This document shows, in pieces, positions 17,242 to 26,393 of a DNA stretch of 64,000 nt; the stretch's first letter is position 1; every line of letters begins with the position of its first letter. The position numbers and the translations under genes are program-made. The notes beneath the pieces are model-generated. The model saw only the letters and a program-made list of their open reading frames with translations, ran no database searches and was not told the DNA's origin. The DNA is from Defluviitaleaceae bacterium (GTDB taxonomy: Bacteria > Bacillota > Clostridia > Lachnospirales > WQUN01), in NCBI GenBank assembly GCA_009779755.1, contig WRDO01000009.1, forward strand, positions 27,486 to 91,485. The letters run 5' to 3'.

Positions 17242-19505
17242 GGCTGATCTGAACAAAGGGTGGCTTGGATAACGTAGGTTTTACCCTGCGATAAAGCCGC
17301 CCTTGTTTTTATTGTAAGAACCAACGCCGGCGCCGTACGCTCTATAGCGACGTCCTCGTCCGATTGGGTGATTTCGGTCACCGCACGGTTTATCTTTAAG
17401 TGTATGCCGCCGTCGTTTTCCCATGTAGGGTCGGACACGGCGATGGTCAGGCGGCCGTCGTGTTCATGCAGCAATACGGAAGCGGGGTTGTCGCTCGTTA
17501 CACCGCATACGGTGTGCGCTTCCCAAAAATTGATGCCCGTAACGCCTGCGCCGTCGTCTTTAACGGCTTGGGCTTTATTTGTATTTTCAACGATGGTAAA
17601 CGACGGAAATTCCGCCGTTCTGCGGGTTTCCTCGGCGGCGGCGCGGGGAAGGAAGACGTAGGCGTATTCATCCCCACACGGGTTCTTGCCGTGGTTATGC
17701 CATAAGGTAAAGAAGGTATTCGTTTCCGTGCCGCGGGAATGCCCGATCGCTTGCCAATCGCCCGTGCGCTTTTCGATTACGCGGTGCAGGTTAAGCGGCT
17801 GCGGGAAGATATAACCGCCCCACGGCAAATGCATGAACCCTTCCCCCGAAATTATATTTATATCGCCGTTTATACGGCGGTTTTCGATAATGGTTTCGAT
17901 ATCGCGGCCGTCATGGCTGTTAATGTCCGCGCCGAGGCAAATGATTTTGCCGTCCGACATAAACCAAGATTTCTTCGCCTTAAGTGAAACGCCGTACGCC
18001 GACAATTGGTAACCGCAAATCGCATAACCGCCGTATGCGACACCGCCCGCCCAGGCCTCGCCGGAATAAATAAATTCGCTTGCGCTCGCGGCCTCACGGT
18101 CGGCGCGCCGTACGGTATCGACGGTCGTGCCCGGCAAACGGTAGGGGTCAACGGTGGCCCAATACCCTTCGTCGTAATGGCCTAAGGCATCGGCGTCATA
18201 AAAACACGTCATGCCTTCGTTGATATACCACGAACGCAGGCTTTCGCCGTGGATGCTTTCGTAGTATTTGTTCCGCGCGGAATTCATGGCGACGTTAAAG
18301 GCGTAGCCCGGTCGGAACTGAACCGCTCTCGCCGCCGCGGCGAATACCTGCGCGTGCGTGAAGTCGTATATCGGTTCAATGCCTTCGTCGTCCAATAATT
18401 GCGCCATGCGTACCGTGGCGTTGATGGAGAGCCGCTGGTTTTCTTCGTGGGGGTAAGAAAAGAAATCCAAAAAACCGTCGCCTTTGATCCATCCCTTCAC
18501 GACCGATTTCAAAAAATCCTTTTCATCGCCGCCGAAAGCCTCGGACAACCCGCAAACCGCGCATGCGATGCGGTGTCCCATCATGTGCGATTGCAATAAT
18601 TTACGTGAAATCTCGCGGTCCTTTACAAAATCCATCACTCCCCCGCGGAACATAACGGGTATATACGAATAACGCAGCCAATGCCGTATCCGCGCCATGC
18701 GTTCGGGTGTAAACGCCCAAGGGGTGCCGTGTACCGCGTTGCATATAAAAGGAAGGTTCTCCAACAACGCCGTACCGTAGCCGCCCGTATGCGCCACGCC
18801 TACGTGCTGCATGAACGAACCGTCCGGGTAAAAACCGTCGAACAAGTCCATGTAGTTTTTCGTTCCCTCAACCATGTTCAAACCGCCCGCGAATTCAAAA
18901 ACTTCGTTTAAACCGTCCATGGCGTATCGCATCGTTTCATCGTCTTTGTTAAGCGCGGCCAAAATGATATAGATGAAGCATTTTTCCAAACGGTTAACGC
19001 CGTAGGTCTTGCCCCATTCGCTTGTGCCGAAGTCATACCCGTAGGGGTTGTACGCAACGTATGCGGCCAACCAGCCTTTTCGCTGCGCGTCGGAAAGGTG
19101 TTCCTTCATTAAAATCAAACAATAACACAACGCCAATCCGCAGGAAATCTCTTTAAACCACCAATCGCCCGTATTTTCCATGACGGCAATATTCGGCGAA
19201 TAACGGTGCTTGCTTATATATTCCAATCCACGCAGGACCTCCCCGCGCAGGGTGTCGTCGCGGTAAAGCGCCGTACCCTTCTGCGTATACGCCATGCCCA
19301 TCGCCGCCAGCATTTTAAGGCACGAAGCCGTTTGCGCGTGTTGATGCGTATCGCGTTCGAGTTCGTCCTTTAGGGTTTGACGGTACGTAAAAACCCGCGC
19401 GTCGATTTCGTTCAGCACAAAAGCGATGCGCGGGTCGTTTGCGTTATATTCGCCGCCGATGAGGTATTGCCTCGCGTTTTCCAACAACCGATCGTATGGG
19501 TTCAT
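17238..19505 (-). CDS. Polysaccharide lyase family 8-like protein without signal peptide
   Basis: 755 residues. An alpha/alpha-toroid N-terminal half is followed by a beta-sandwich half, as in hyaluronate, chondroitin AC and xanthan lyases. Candidate catalytic residues are N in MENTGDWWFKEI, H in SFMQHVGVAH and Y in TGGYGTALLEN, and the arginine pair may be in HWLRYSYIPVMFRGG. Such enzymes cleave uronic-acid polysaccharides by beta-elimination. ATG 19505 is supported by GGAGAA 5 nt upstream. Neither this start nor the longer frame from 19559 gives a signal peptide, so the protein is probably cytoplasmic, unlike most PL8 enzymes. No sugar transporter is next to it. The substrate cannot be told from the sequence. 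Confidence 0.82.
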   Translation of the reverse strand: MNPYDRLLENARQYLIGGEYNANDPRIAFVLNEIDARVFTYRQTLKDELERDTHQHAQTASCLKMLAAMGMAYTQKGTALYRDDTLRGEVLRGLEYISKHRYSPNIAVMENTGDWWFKEISCGLALCYCLILMKEHLSDAQRKGWLAAYVAYNPYGYDFGTSEWGKTYGVNRLEKCFIYIILAALNKDDETMRYAMDGLNEVFEFAGGLNMVEGTKNYMDLFDGFYPDGSFMQHVGVAHTGGYGTALLENLPFICNAVHGTPWAFTPERMARIRHWLRYSYIPVMFRGGVMDFVKDREISRKLLQSHMMGHRIACAVCGLSEAFGGDEKDFLKSVVKGWIKGDGFLDFFSYPHEENQRLSINATVRMAQLLDDEGIEPIYDFTHAQVFAAAARAVQFRPGYAFNVAMNSARNKYYESIHGESLRSWYINEGMTCFYDADALGHYDEGYWATVDPYRLPGTTVDTVRRADREAASASEFIYSGEAWAGGVAYGGYAICGYQLSAYGVSLKAKKSWFMSDGKIICLGADINSHDGRDIETIIENRRINGDINIISGEGFMHLPWGGYIFPQPLNLHRVIEKRTGDWQAIGHSRGTETNTFFTLWHNHGKNPCGDEYAYVFLPRAAAEETRRTAEFPSFTIVENTNKAQAVKDDGAGVTGINFWEAHTVCGVTSDNPASVLLHEHDGRLTIAVSDPTWENDGGIHLKINRAVTEITQSDEDVAIERTAPALVLTIKTRAALSQGKTYVIQATLCSDQP

Positions 19506-19607
19506 AATCTTCTCCGATATACGCGTTTTACCCGCAGTATAACACGGGAATAGCGGCATCGTCTCCGCGAAATATTATTCCCGCGGCGGATTTGCGTCAA
19601 AATCGGG

Positions 19608-20603
19608 TCAATTCAAATATCGGTTTACGTCCTTTGCGGTGATGCCGGGGTGCAGCGCGATGTTAAGCGCGCTTGCGATGACGTGCGCCAGCCGCCCGAT
19701 TACGGCGTCCACTTCCTTGGGGGTGACGAACATATTACCCGCGTCGGGGTCAAGGACGCCCTTGATTAATTCGTAGCGTTCCTCGTTCCCCATTTCGTCC
19801 AGCATATTGATGAACGCGTCATCCTGCGATACGGATTGGCGGAGGGCGCGGAGCATATGGTCCATCGTGTCATTAACCAGCGTCGCCGCGTCCACCACCG
19901 TGGGTACGCCGATGGCGATTACGGGTACGCCCACGGTTTCGCGGTTGATGGGTGCGCGCTTATTGCCCAGCCCCGCGCCGGGGTTGATACCCGTATCTGA
20001 GATTTGGATGGTCGCGTTGATCCGTGACGTTTTGCGGGCGGCAAGCGCGTCGATGGCGATGATCAGATCGGGGCGGATACGTTTGGCGACGCCCATGATG
20101 ATTTCGGCGGTTTCGATACCGGTCAGGCCCATAACGCCGGGGCGCAACGCGCTTACGGAACGTACGCGTCCCTGCAGCTCCCGCGGCATGGCTTCGTGCA
20201 AATGGCGCGTGACCAACATCCTTTCGCATACCTGCGGGCCCAAGGCATCGGGCGTTACCTGCCAATTACCCAAACCGACGACCAAGATACATGCATCATC
20301 CCGCAAGGGATGCAGTATACCCAACTTACGCGCGATGATCTTACTGATCTCCTCGTGGGCTTGCGGGTCGGATTCCTTCATGCTCGGGGATTCCAGTGTG
20401 ATGTAATTGCCGATGGGTTTGCCCATGGCCTTTACGCCCGTTTCGTCGGCGATCCTGACCCACGTGACGGTGATGCCGTGCGATTCGTGTTCCTCCGAGG
20501 TGACTTCCACGCCGTTTAATTCCCCCGATTCGCTTTGCAATTGTTCGCAGGTTTCCAACGCCAGGTCGGTGTAATAATTGGGAATCGATACCGTTCGTTT
20601 CAT
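19608..20603 (-). CDS. gpr: Germination protease GPR
   Basis: 331 residues matching the spore protease GPR: GLGNWQVTPDALGPQVCERMLVTRHL, SALRPGVMGLTGIET, DLIIAIDALAARKTSRINATIQISDTGI and GAGLGNKRAPINRETVGVPVIAIGVPTVVDA. It degrades small acid-soluble spore proteins during germination and is made as a zymogen in the forespore. Its presence shows the organism forms endospores. A CATAATA element at 20637-20643 on the minus strand resembles the -10 of sigma-F/G promoters. GGGAG precedes ATG 20603. Confidence 0.95.
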   Translation of the reverse strand: MKRTVSIPNYYTDLALETCEQLQSESGELNGVEVTSEEHESHGITVTWVRIADETGVKAMGKPIGNYITLESPSMKESDPQAHEEISKIIARKLGILHPLRDDACILVVGLGNWQVTPDALGPQVCERMLVTRHLHEAMPRELQGRVRSVSALRPGVMGLTGIETAEIIMGVAKRIRPDLIIAIDALAARKTSRINATIQISDTGINPGAGLGNKRAPINRETVGVPVIAIGVPTVVDAATLVNDTMDHMLRALRQSVSQDDAFINMLDEMGNEERYELIKGVLDPDAGNMFVTPKEVDAVIGRLAHVIASALNIALHPGITAKDVNRYLN

Positions 20604-20636
20604 ATATACTCCCTTGTAAAAAAGTGATTTTACTTT

Positions 20637-20643
20637 TATTATG
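20637..20643 (-). promoter_or_regulatory. Possible forespore sigma-F/G -10 element for gpr
   Basis: Minus strand CATAATA, ~35 bp upstream of the gpr start, fits the sigma-G -10 consensus. The matching -35 (GCGAAT about 19 bp upstream) is poor. Confidence 0.3.
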
Positions 20644-20686
20644 CCTGTTATTACCGCAACCCATTCGCAAATCCCGGGGGTGTGCA

Positions 20687-23600
20687 GTGAACAACGGATT
20701 ATCCAAAGGCAAATTAATCGTAATCGTTTCTATAATAGCCGTGTTGTCGGCTGTATTAATCACCGCGATGGTTTTTTTCTCGCCGAGGCCGGCAACGGAA
20801 CGGGAAGCGGACGGCGAAATAAACGGAACCGGTCATTATACGGATCCCGCGTACCCAAGCGCGGAACCCGACCCGACGGAACCGGAACCGACCGGCGAGG
20901 TATTGCTCTTCGCCCCTGCCGCGCTCGGCGGTATACAAATCACCCCCCTTTCCGCAAGCGAACGAGGGGTTTCCTTGGATTCCGCTTTCCTGATCACATC
21001 CGATGTTAAAACACTGACCGCCGAACATTTGGAGGCGTACCTTTCCGTACCGTGCGGTGAAGTCTTTACGGTGGAGGAAAACGACGGCGGTATATTTACG
21101 TTACGCTTCGGCAGCCTGTTGGCACACCACCGTATATATAACTTTGTTTACGGCCCTTCGGGGTACACGCCCGCGTCCCACGCCTTCCAAACGGTTGATC
21201 GTTTCCGCATTACGGCATCCTCACCCGCCAACGCTTCCTTTGATATCCCGACGAACGCGGGGATAGAGATTACCTTCAGCCAACCCTTGGCGGGTGATTT
21301 TGAAGACGCGTTTAATATCTATCCGTCCGTGCAGGGGCGCTTTCACCAACGGGGCAATACCCATATATTCGCGTCGTCTTCCATGCAACCGGGTACGGCT
21401 TACACCGTCACCATCCGCCAAGGGCTCACAAGCGCGGAAGGCGAAGTGCTGGACGAAGACTATACGTTTACGTTCGTTACACGCTGGGGGAGCGGTCAAA
21501 CACCCTCGTTTTCCTTGCGGGGCGAGGCGTACGAAACCTTTCTGCCGTGGGATGAGGTCTTTATCGCGTTGGATATTTCGCGGAATTTTACAGCCCGGAA
21601 TTTTACCGTTTCCGTATACGAACTGTATACGGCGGCGCATTTCATCGACTTTAAGGGGACGCATACCGGCACACGCGTCGCCGAATATGAGATAACGGCG
21701 GTCGAAATCGACGTGTCCGAATGGCAGAGCCTGTTTTACTTGTTCTTGGGCGAATCCCTGCCCGAAGGTTATTATGTGGCCGAAATACGCTCCACATGGT
21801 CGACTTCCCGTGAAGTTGTGTACAAATTTATCCAAATCTCTTCTTTGTCGGTCTATTCTTTGGCCATCGCCGGGGAAGCGATATTTTGGGTACACGATGC
21901 CGTAACCGGTTTGCCGGCTGAGGGTGCGCGGATACAGGTCGGGGAGGGGCACTCCTTCCTTACCGACCGCGAGGGCATCGCCATTACCTCCACCCGCCAA
22001 GACAGCCGTACGCCGATCCTCATCGAATACGGCGAAACCCTCCCCTTCGCATACGCTCAACCCACCTTCGGGCGAAGGCCGTTGTTAGCCTCCGACCGCT
22101 TCCTTTTTTATATGTACACCGACCGCCCCGTTTACCGTCCCAATGATACGGTGGACGTGTTCGGCGCGGTGATGCCGCGTTACGGGCATACGCATCTTCC
22201 GACGGACAGGTTTACCCTGCACATCGGTGACATGATGGAAATCCCCATCGAATTGGACGCGTTTAACGCCTTCGCGCTGCGTGTCCCCGTCACGGGTATG
22301 TTCGGCTGGCCCGAAATCGAGGTCCGCGCGAACGGCGAACGCCTAATGTCCGCGTGGCCCCAATTCATCGATTACGCCAACCACGCATTCGTTCTGCGGG
22401 GCGAATGGGACAAAACCGCCTATGACATAGACGAATACGCGTTTATCGAATTGAACGTCACATCCTTTGCGGGGATGCCGATAGAAGGCGTCGTCCTGCG
22501 TATGGACGAATTATCCTTCACAACGAACGAAAACGGCGTCGCTTCGGGATCGATGCGTACGGAACGCGCCGAATGGAGGTCCCATTGGATGCCGTATTGG
22601 GAATACCATTGGATATGGGCGTCGGGTGACGCGCAAGTATCCCAAGGTATCCCCGCGCCGCGTATCATTGCGCCGAGCGACATCATGCTGGAGCATGAAT
22701 GGGACGGGACATCCCTTATATTAAATGCCAATAAAATCCTCGTCGATCGCTTGGACGCGCACCATCGCGACTTACCTCCGTGGACGTCCATCGACACCGA
22801 TACGTTCCGCGGGGAATCGGTTGACATCGAATTCACGATCCGCGTAACGCGTAACGTAACCACCCGTACCATACGCAGCCAACGCTACGACCATATCAAC
22901 CGCCGTACGGTGACGACCTACACCTATACGACCGCCGTCGAGCCCAACTACCGCACCATCCGCGGGCACACGGTAAACGGCCAAGCGATCGTTATCGGTT
23001 TACCGCGTTCGGATGACCCCATGATTAGGTACGACTTCGATATCACATACGACGATACGCGCAAGCTGGCATCCACGGTACGGGTTTGGAGCAACTCCCT
23101 ATACACGAGCCAAGGTGCGGGGGATACGTCCATTAGGTTTTTTAATTTCGAACCGGAGGAAAATCCATTGCGTATCGGCCAAACCACACAGGTCTCCCTT
23201 ACGGAAGGGCGTATTTGGCACGGATGGGACGGAACGGTCGGTGAAACGACCCCCATCGAAAACGGGCGTATATTGGCGGTGATGGTGAATAACGACGGGA
23301 TCCTTTCCGTCAACACGGGAAGCCCCTCGGGTGTACCGATAACCTTTACCGAGGCTTGTATATATAACACGCTCGTAATGGGGGCATACTTCGACGGGCG
23401 TTATATTTTCCCCGTCACCAACCCCGCGACGCTTACCTTCGACACAATCGAACGGGAAATCGAAATCGATTTGACTTTTTGCCGCGAAGGATACAAACCC
23501 GGCGACGAAGTGACGCTTGATATCGTATCCGCCCCGCACGCGCAGGTGTTGATCAGCGTGGTTGACGAATCCGCTTTTTTGGGCAGATGGAACGATGCTG

Positions 23601-25525
23601 ATTTTTTACCGCGTTTTTACCAAAGCGCGCGGTTATCTATATGGTCGTTTAACCATTCCCAATTCGCGTCGCATACGCAGCATGAATTCGGCGGCGAGGG
23701 TTATCATAACGGTTGGGGGGGTGATGGCGGCGATGGCGGCATTGACGACTTCCGCGACGATTTTACGGATAATCCCGTATTCGAATTGATACGAACCGAC
23801 GCAAACGGAAGGGCATCCCTCACATTTATATTACCCCATCAGGTAACCTCGTGGCGGGTGACGGCGATCGCGCTAACGCCCGACGGTTACGGCGGGGACG
23901 TACGCGAGCAAGTGATTTCCGCGTTGGATTTCTACGTGGATTTATTATTAACAACGGAATACATCATCGGCGACGACATTGCGGCTGCGGCGCGGGTACA
24001 CGGCACACGCGAGCCGGTGGATTTTACCTTCGAAGTCCTGCAGGACGGCGTATCGCTCTATACCCATCGGCAAACCGCCGCCCGCCGTACCGAATTTAAT
24101 GCGGGCAAGCTGCCGATCGGCGAATATATAATGCGCGTGACCGCCGTATCAGCCCATTACCGCGACGCGGTGGAGCTGCCCTTCAGCGTTGTCCGCAGCG
24201 ACCTGATCATCGAAAACCGCATACGCGGGCAATTATCGCCGGAATCAAACGAGTTAAATCCCGCAACGCTGACCATGCGTGACCTTCCGGTACAGGTATC
24301 GCTGACCAACGCGGCCATACGTCCGCTTACGCGAATCCTGTTCGAAGCGGGTGACGCCCGTTCCCCCCGTACGGATGCGCGGGCCGCCGCGGCGTTTACG
24401 CATGAATTCTTTACCGGGGAAGCCGACCTCGGTGCGTTTCGCGCCGGAATCCATCACCATACGGGCGGCATACCCGAAATGATTTACGGAGACACCGATA
24501 CAAGCGACGGTATCTATTACACCGCACGGTTCGCCGCTTCTTTTCCCGAGTTCGTCAATCCCCATGAAATACGGCGTTTTATACAAGCGGACGGGTCCCG
24601 CCGCGCAACGTCAGCCACGGAGCGCGCCGCGCGGTTGCTGGCATTGGCGGCTGTCGGCGACCCCGTGCTTTTATGTATCCAAAATGAAATTACGCAATTG
24701 GGAGAAGGGGATTATTTCGCATGGTTGTACCTGACCGCCGCGTTGGTCGCGATCGGCGACGATACGGGCGCGAAGCGTTTATATACGGGCGCGTTAATAC
24801 CGCCGCCCGCCGCCATAAGCGAACAGGAACGCGAAACGTCGGGTACGTTGCGTTTATTTATCCAAACCGCGTTGGACCCGCAAGCCGCGTTGGATTATAT
24901 CAACCGCGGGACCCCCAACCGATTCGTTTCGGACATACCCGAACGCGTCAACTTCGTACGGCGGGTAACATTATCGGGCGGCACCGTTTCCGAAATCGGC
25001 TATTTCCTGCATGGCGAAACCCGTACGGTACGCTTAGAGAATTTCGACCGCCACCACCTGTATATTACGCGGGGGCAATTTGAAGCATTGGATTTGACCC
25101 CCATCAGCGGTGAAACGGAATACCATATCACTTTCTTCGGCTACGACCATACCCATTGGGACGCGGAGCACGACCGAATCGATATCCGCCGCACGGTCAC
25201 CCCCGCGCAAAACGGCCTGTACCGCGTAGAAATGCGCGTTAATCTGCCGCCCGACGTTACCGGTTCGTTTGTTATTTATGACCGCATCCCCGGCAACATG
25301 CGTTTTGCGCCCGCACAGCAGCGCTGGCAACGAGGTTTCTTTTTCTCCGTCCGCCATACGCAACGGCAGCTGGTGGAGATTTCTTTCTTCTCAAACCATC
25401 AAAGCACGTCCACCCGTGTGTTCCATTATTTCGTATCGCCCCTTTTTAACGGGGATATGGCGACGGGTACGACATACGTCATCAGCCGCGACGCAAACAA
25501 CCCCGTATGGGGGATGACAAGGTAA
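20687..25525 (+). CDS. Membrane-anchored alpha-2-macroglobulin-like protein
   Basis: About 1,612 residues starting at GTG 20687 (GGGGG upstream). Residues ~10-32 (LIVIVSIIAVLSAVLITAMVFF) form a signal anchor without a lipobox cysteine. A Big_5-like Ig domain follows (ITASSPANASFDIPTN). Then come macroglobulin domains with FYMYTDRPVYRPNDTVDVFG, a basic bait-like stretch around TRNVTTRTIRSQRYDHI, SVVDESAF and the A2M signature region TDANGRASLTFILPHQVTSWRVTAIAL. The C-terminal part corresponds to the thioester and receptor-binding region, but no C-x-E-Q thioester motif is present, as in the YfaS-like class. Bacterial A2Ms trap or inhibit proteases at the cell surface. Its role in a Gram-positive spore former is an inference. 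Confidence 0.8.
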   Translation: MNNGLSKGKLIVIVSIIAVLSAVLITAMVFFSPRPATEREADGEINGTGHYTDPAYPSAEPDPTEPEPTGEVLLFAPAALGGIQITPLSASERGVSLDSAFLITSDVKTLTAEHLEAYLSVPCGEVFTVEENDGGIFTLRFGSLLAHHRIYNFVYGPSGYTPASHAFQTVDRFRITASSPANASFDIPTNAGIEITFSQPLAGDFEDAFNIYPSVQGRFHQRGNTHIFASSSMQPGTAYTVTIRQGLTSAEGEVLDEDYTFTFVTRWGSGQTPSFSLRGEAYETFLPWDEVFIALDISRNFTARNFTVSVYELYTAAHFIDFKGTHTGTRVAEYEITAVEIDVSEWQSLFYLFLGESLPEGYYVAEIRSTWSTSREVVYKFIQISSLSVYSLAIAGEAIFWVHDAVTGLPAEGARIQVGEGHSFLTDREGIAITSTRQDSRTPILIEYGETLPFAYAQPTFGRRPLLASDRFLFYMYTDRPVYRPNDTVDVFGAVMPRYGHTHLPTDRFTLHIGDMMEIPIELDAFNAFALRVPVTGMFGWPEIEVRANGERLMSAWPQFIDYANHAFVLRGEWDKTAYDIDEYAFIELNVTSFAGMPIEGVVLRMDELSFTTNENGVASGSMRTERAEWRSHWMPYWEYHWIWASGDAQVSQGIPAPRIIAPSDIMLEHEWDGTSLILNANKILVDRLDAHHRDLPPWTSIDTDTFRGESVDIEFTIRVTRNVTTRTIRSQRYDHINRRTVTTYTYTTAVEPNYRTIRGHTVNGQAIVIGLPRSDDPMIRYDFDITYDDTRKLASTVRVWSNSLYTSQGAGDTSIRFFNFEPEENPLRIGQTTQVSLTEGRIWHGWDGTVGETTPIENGRILAVMVNNDGILSVNTGSPSGVPITFTEACIYNTLVMGAYFDGRYIFPVTNPATLTFDTIEREIEIDLTFCREGYKPGDEVTLDIVSAPHAQVLISVVDESAFLGRWNDADFLPRFYQSARLSIWSFNHSQFASHTQHEFGGEGYHNGWGGDGGDGGIDDFRDDFTDNPVFELIRTDANGRASLTFILPHQVTSWRVTAIALTPDGYGGDVREQVISALDFYVDLLLTTEYIIGDDIAAAARVHGTREPVDFTFEVLQDGVSLYTHRQTAARRTEFNAGKLPIGEYIMRVTAVSAHYRDAVELPFSVVRSDLIIENRIRGQLSPESNELNPATLTMRDLPVQVSLTNAAIRPLTRILFEAGDARSPRTDARAAAAFTHEFFTGEADLGAFRAGIHHHTGGIPEMIYGDTDTSDGIYYTARFAASFPEFVNPHEIRRFIQADGSRRATSATERAARLLALAAVGDPVLLCIQNEITQLGEGDYFAWLYLTAALVAIGDDTGAKRLYTGALIPPPAAISEQERETSGTLRLFIQTALDPQAALDYINRGTPNRFVSDIPERVNFVRRVTLSGGTVSEIGYFLHGETRTVRLENFDRHHLYITRGQFEALDLTPISGETEYHITFFGYDHTHWDAEHDRIDIRRTVTPAQNGLYRVEMRVNLPPDVTGSFVIYDRIPGNMRFAPAQQRWQRGFFFSVRHTQRQLVEISFFSNHQSTSTRVFHYFVSPLFNGDMATGTTYVISRDANNPVWGMTR

Positions 25526-25538
25526 AAAAGGGTCGCGC

Positions 25539-26369
25539 TTAAAAATTAAAGTTGTCCGGGTCGGGGCCGCCGCGTTCGTCGCGGTTTAACGCGTCGATGT
25601 CGGCGACTTCCTCCGCGGTCAGCTCAAAGTCGAAGATATCGAAGTTTTCCTTTATCCGCGAGGGGTTGGCGGATTTGGGGATGGTGATCACGCCCAACTC
25701 GATATTCCAGCGCAGGACGATTTGCGCAGGGGATTTGCCGTATTTTTCGGCAAGCCGTTTGATGGCTTCGTTTGCGAATATCCTTTCTTGCAACGGACGG
25801 TTGCCGCCCAGCGGGCTCCATGCTTGCGGCGCGATATTATTTTCGCGGCAAAAGGTAATCAACGGTTTTTGTGTGAGGAAGGGATGCATTTCGACTTGGT
25901 TAAGCGCGGGCGTTATGGTCCACGCTTTTTTTATGTCCTCGATATGGTGCGGATGGAAGTTGCTGACCCCCACGGCGCGCGCCTTGCCGGATTTATAAAT
26001 CCTTTCGAGCGCAAGCCACGCTTTTTCGTAATATCCCGCGCACGGCCAATGGATGATGTATAAATCCACGTAATCCAAACCCAGCCGCGAAAGCGATATG
26101 TCAAAGGCTTCCTGTACGTTACCGCTGCGTTGGTCGCCGTTACCCAGCTTCGTCGTAAGGAAGATATCATCGCGGGGGACGCCCGATTCGCGGATGGCTT
26201 GGCCTACCGAGGCCTCGTTGTCGTACCCCGATGCCGTATCGATACTGCGGTAGCCCGCTTCGATGGCGTACCTGACCGTATCCGTGCATTGCGGGCCTTC
26301 GGCCAAGCCATACACGCCAAAACCCAATAAAGGCATGATGATGCCGTTGTTTAGTATCGCGTACTTCAT
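25539..26369 (-). CDS. Aldo/keto reductase
   Basis: 276 residues, full-length TIM barrel of the 2,5-diketogluconate reductase-like class. The catalytic tetrad is visible: D and Y in SIDTASGYDNEASVG, K in LTTKLGN, H in IIHWPCAG. NADPH-binding elements IPKSANPSRIKENFDIFDF are near the C-terminus. It reduces aldehydes or ketones; the physiological substrate is unknown. It converges with the A2M-like gene (14 bp between stops). Confidence 0.93.
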   Translation of the reverse strand: MKYAILNNGIIMPLLGFGVYGLAEGPQCTDTVRYAIEAGYRSIDTASGYDNEASVGQAIRESGVPRDDIFLTTKLGNGDQRSGNVQEAFDISLSRLGLDYVDLYIIHWPCAGYYEKAWLALERIYKSGKARAVGVSNFHPHHIEDIKKAWTITPALNQVEMHPFLTQKPLITFCRENNIAPQAWSPLGGNRPLQERIFANEAIKRLAEKYGKSPAQIVLRWNIELGVITIPKSANPSRIKENFDIFDFELTAEEVADIDALNRDERGGPDPDNFNF

Positions 26370-26393
26370 GCGTTCATCTCCTTAATAAAAGTG

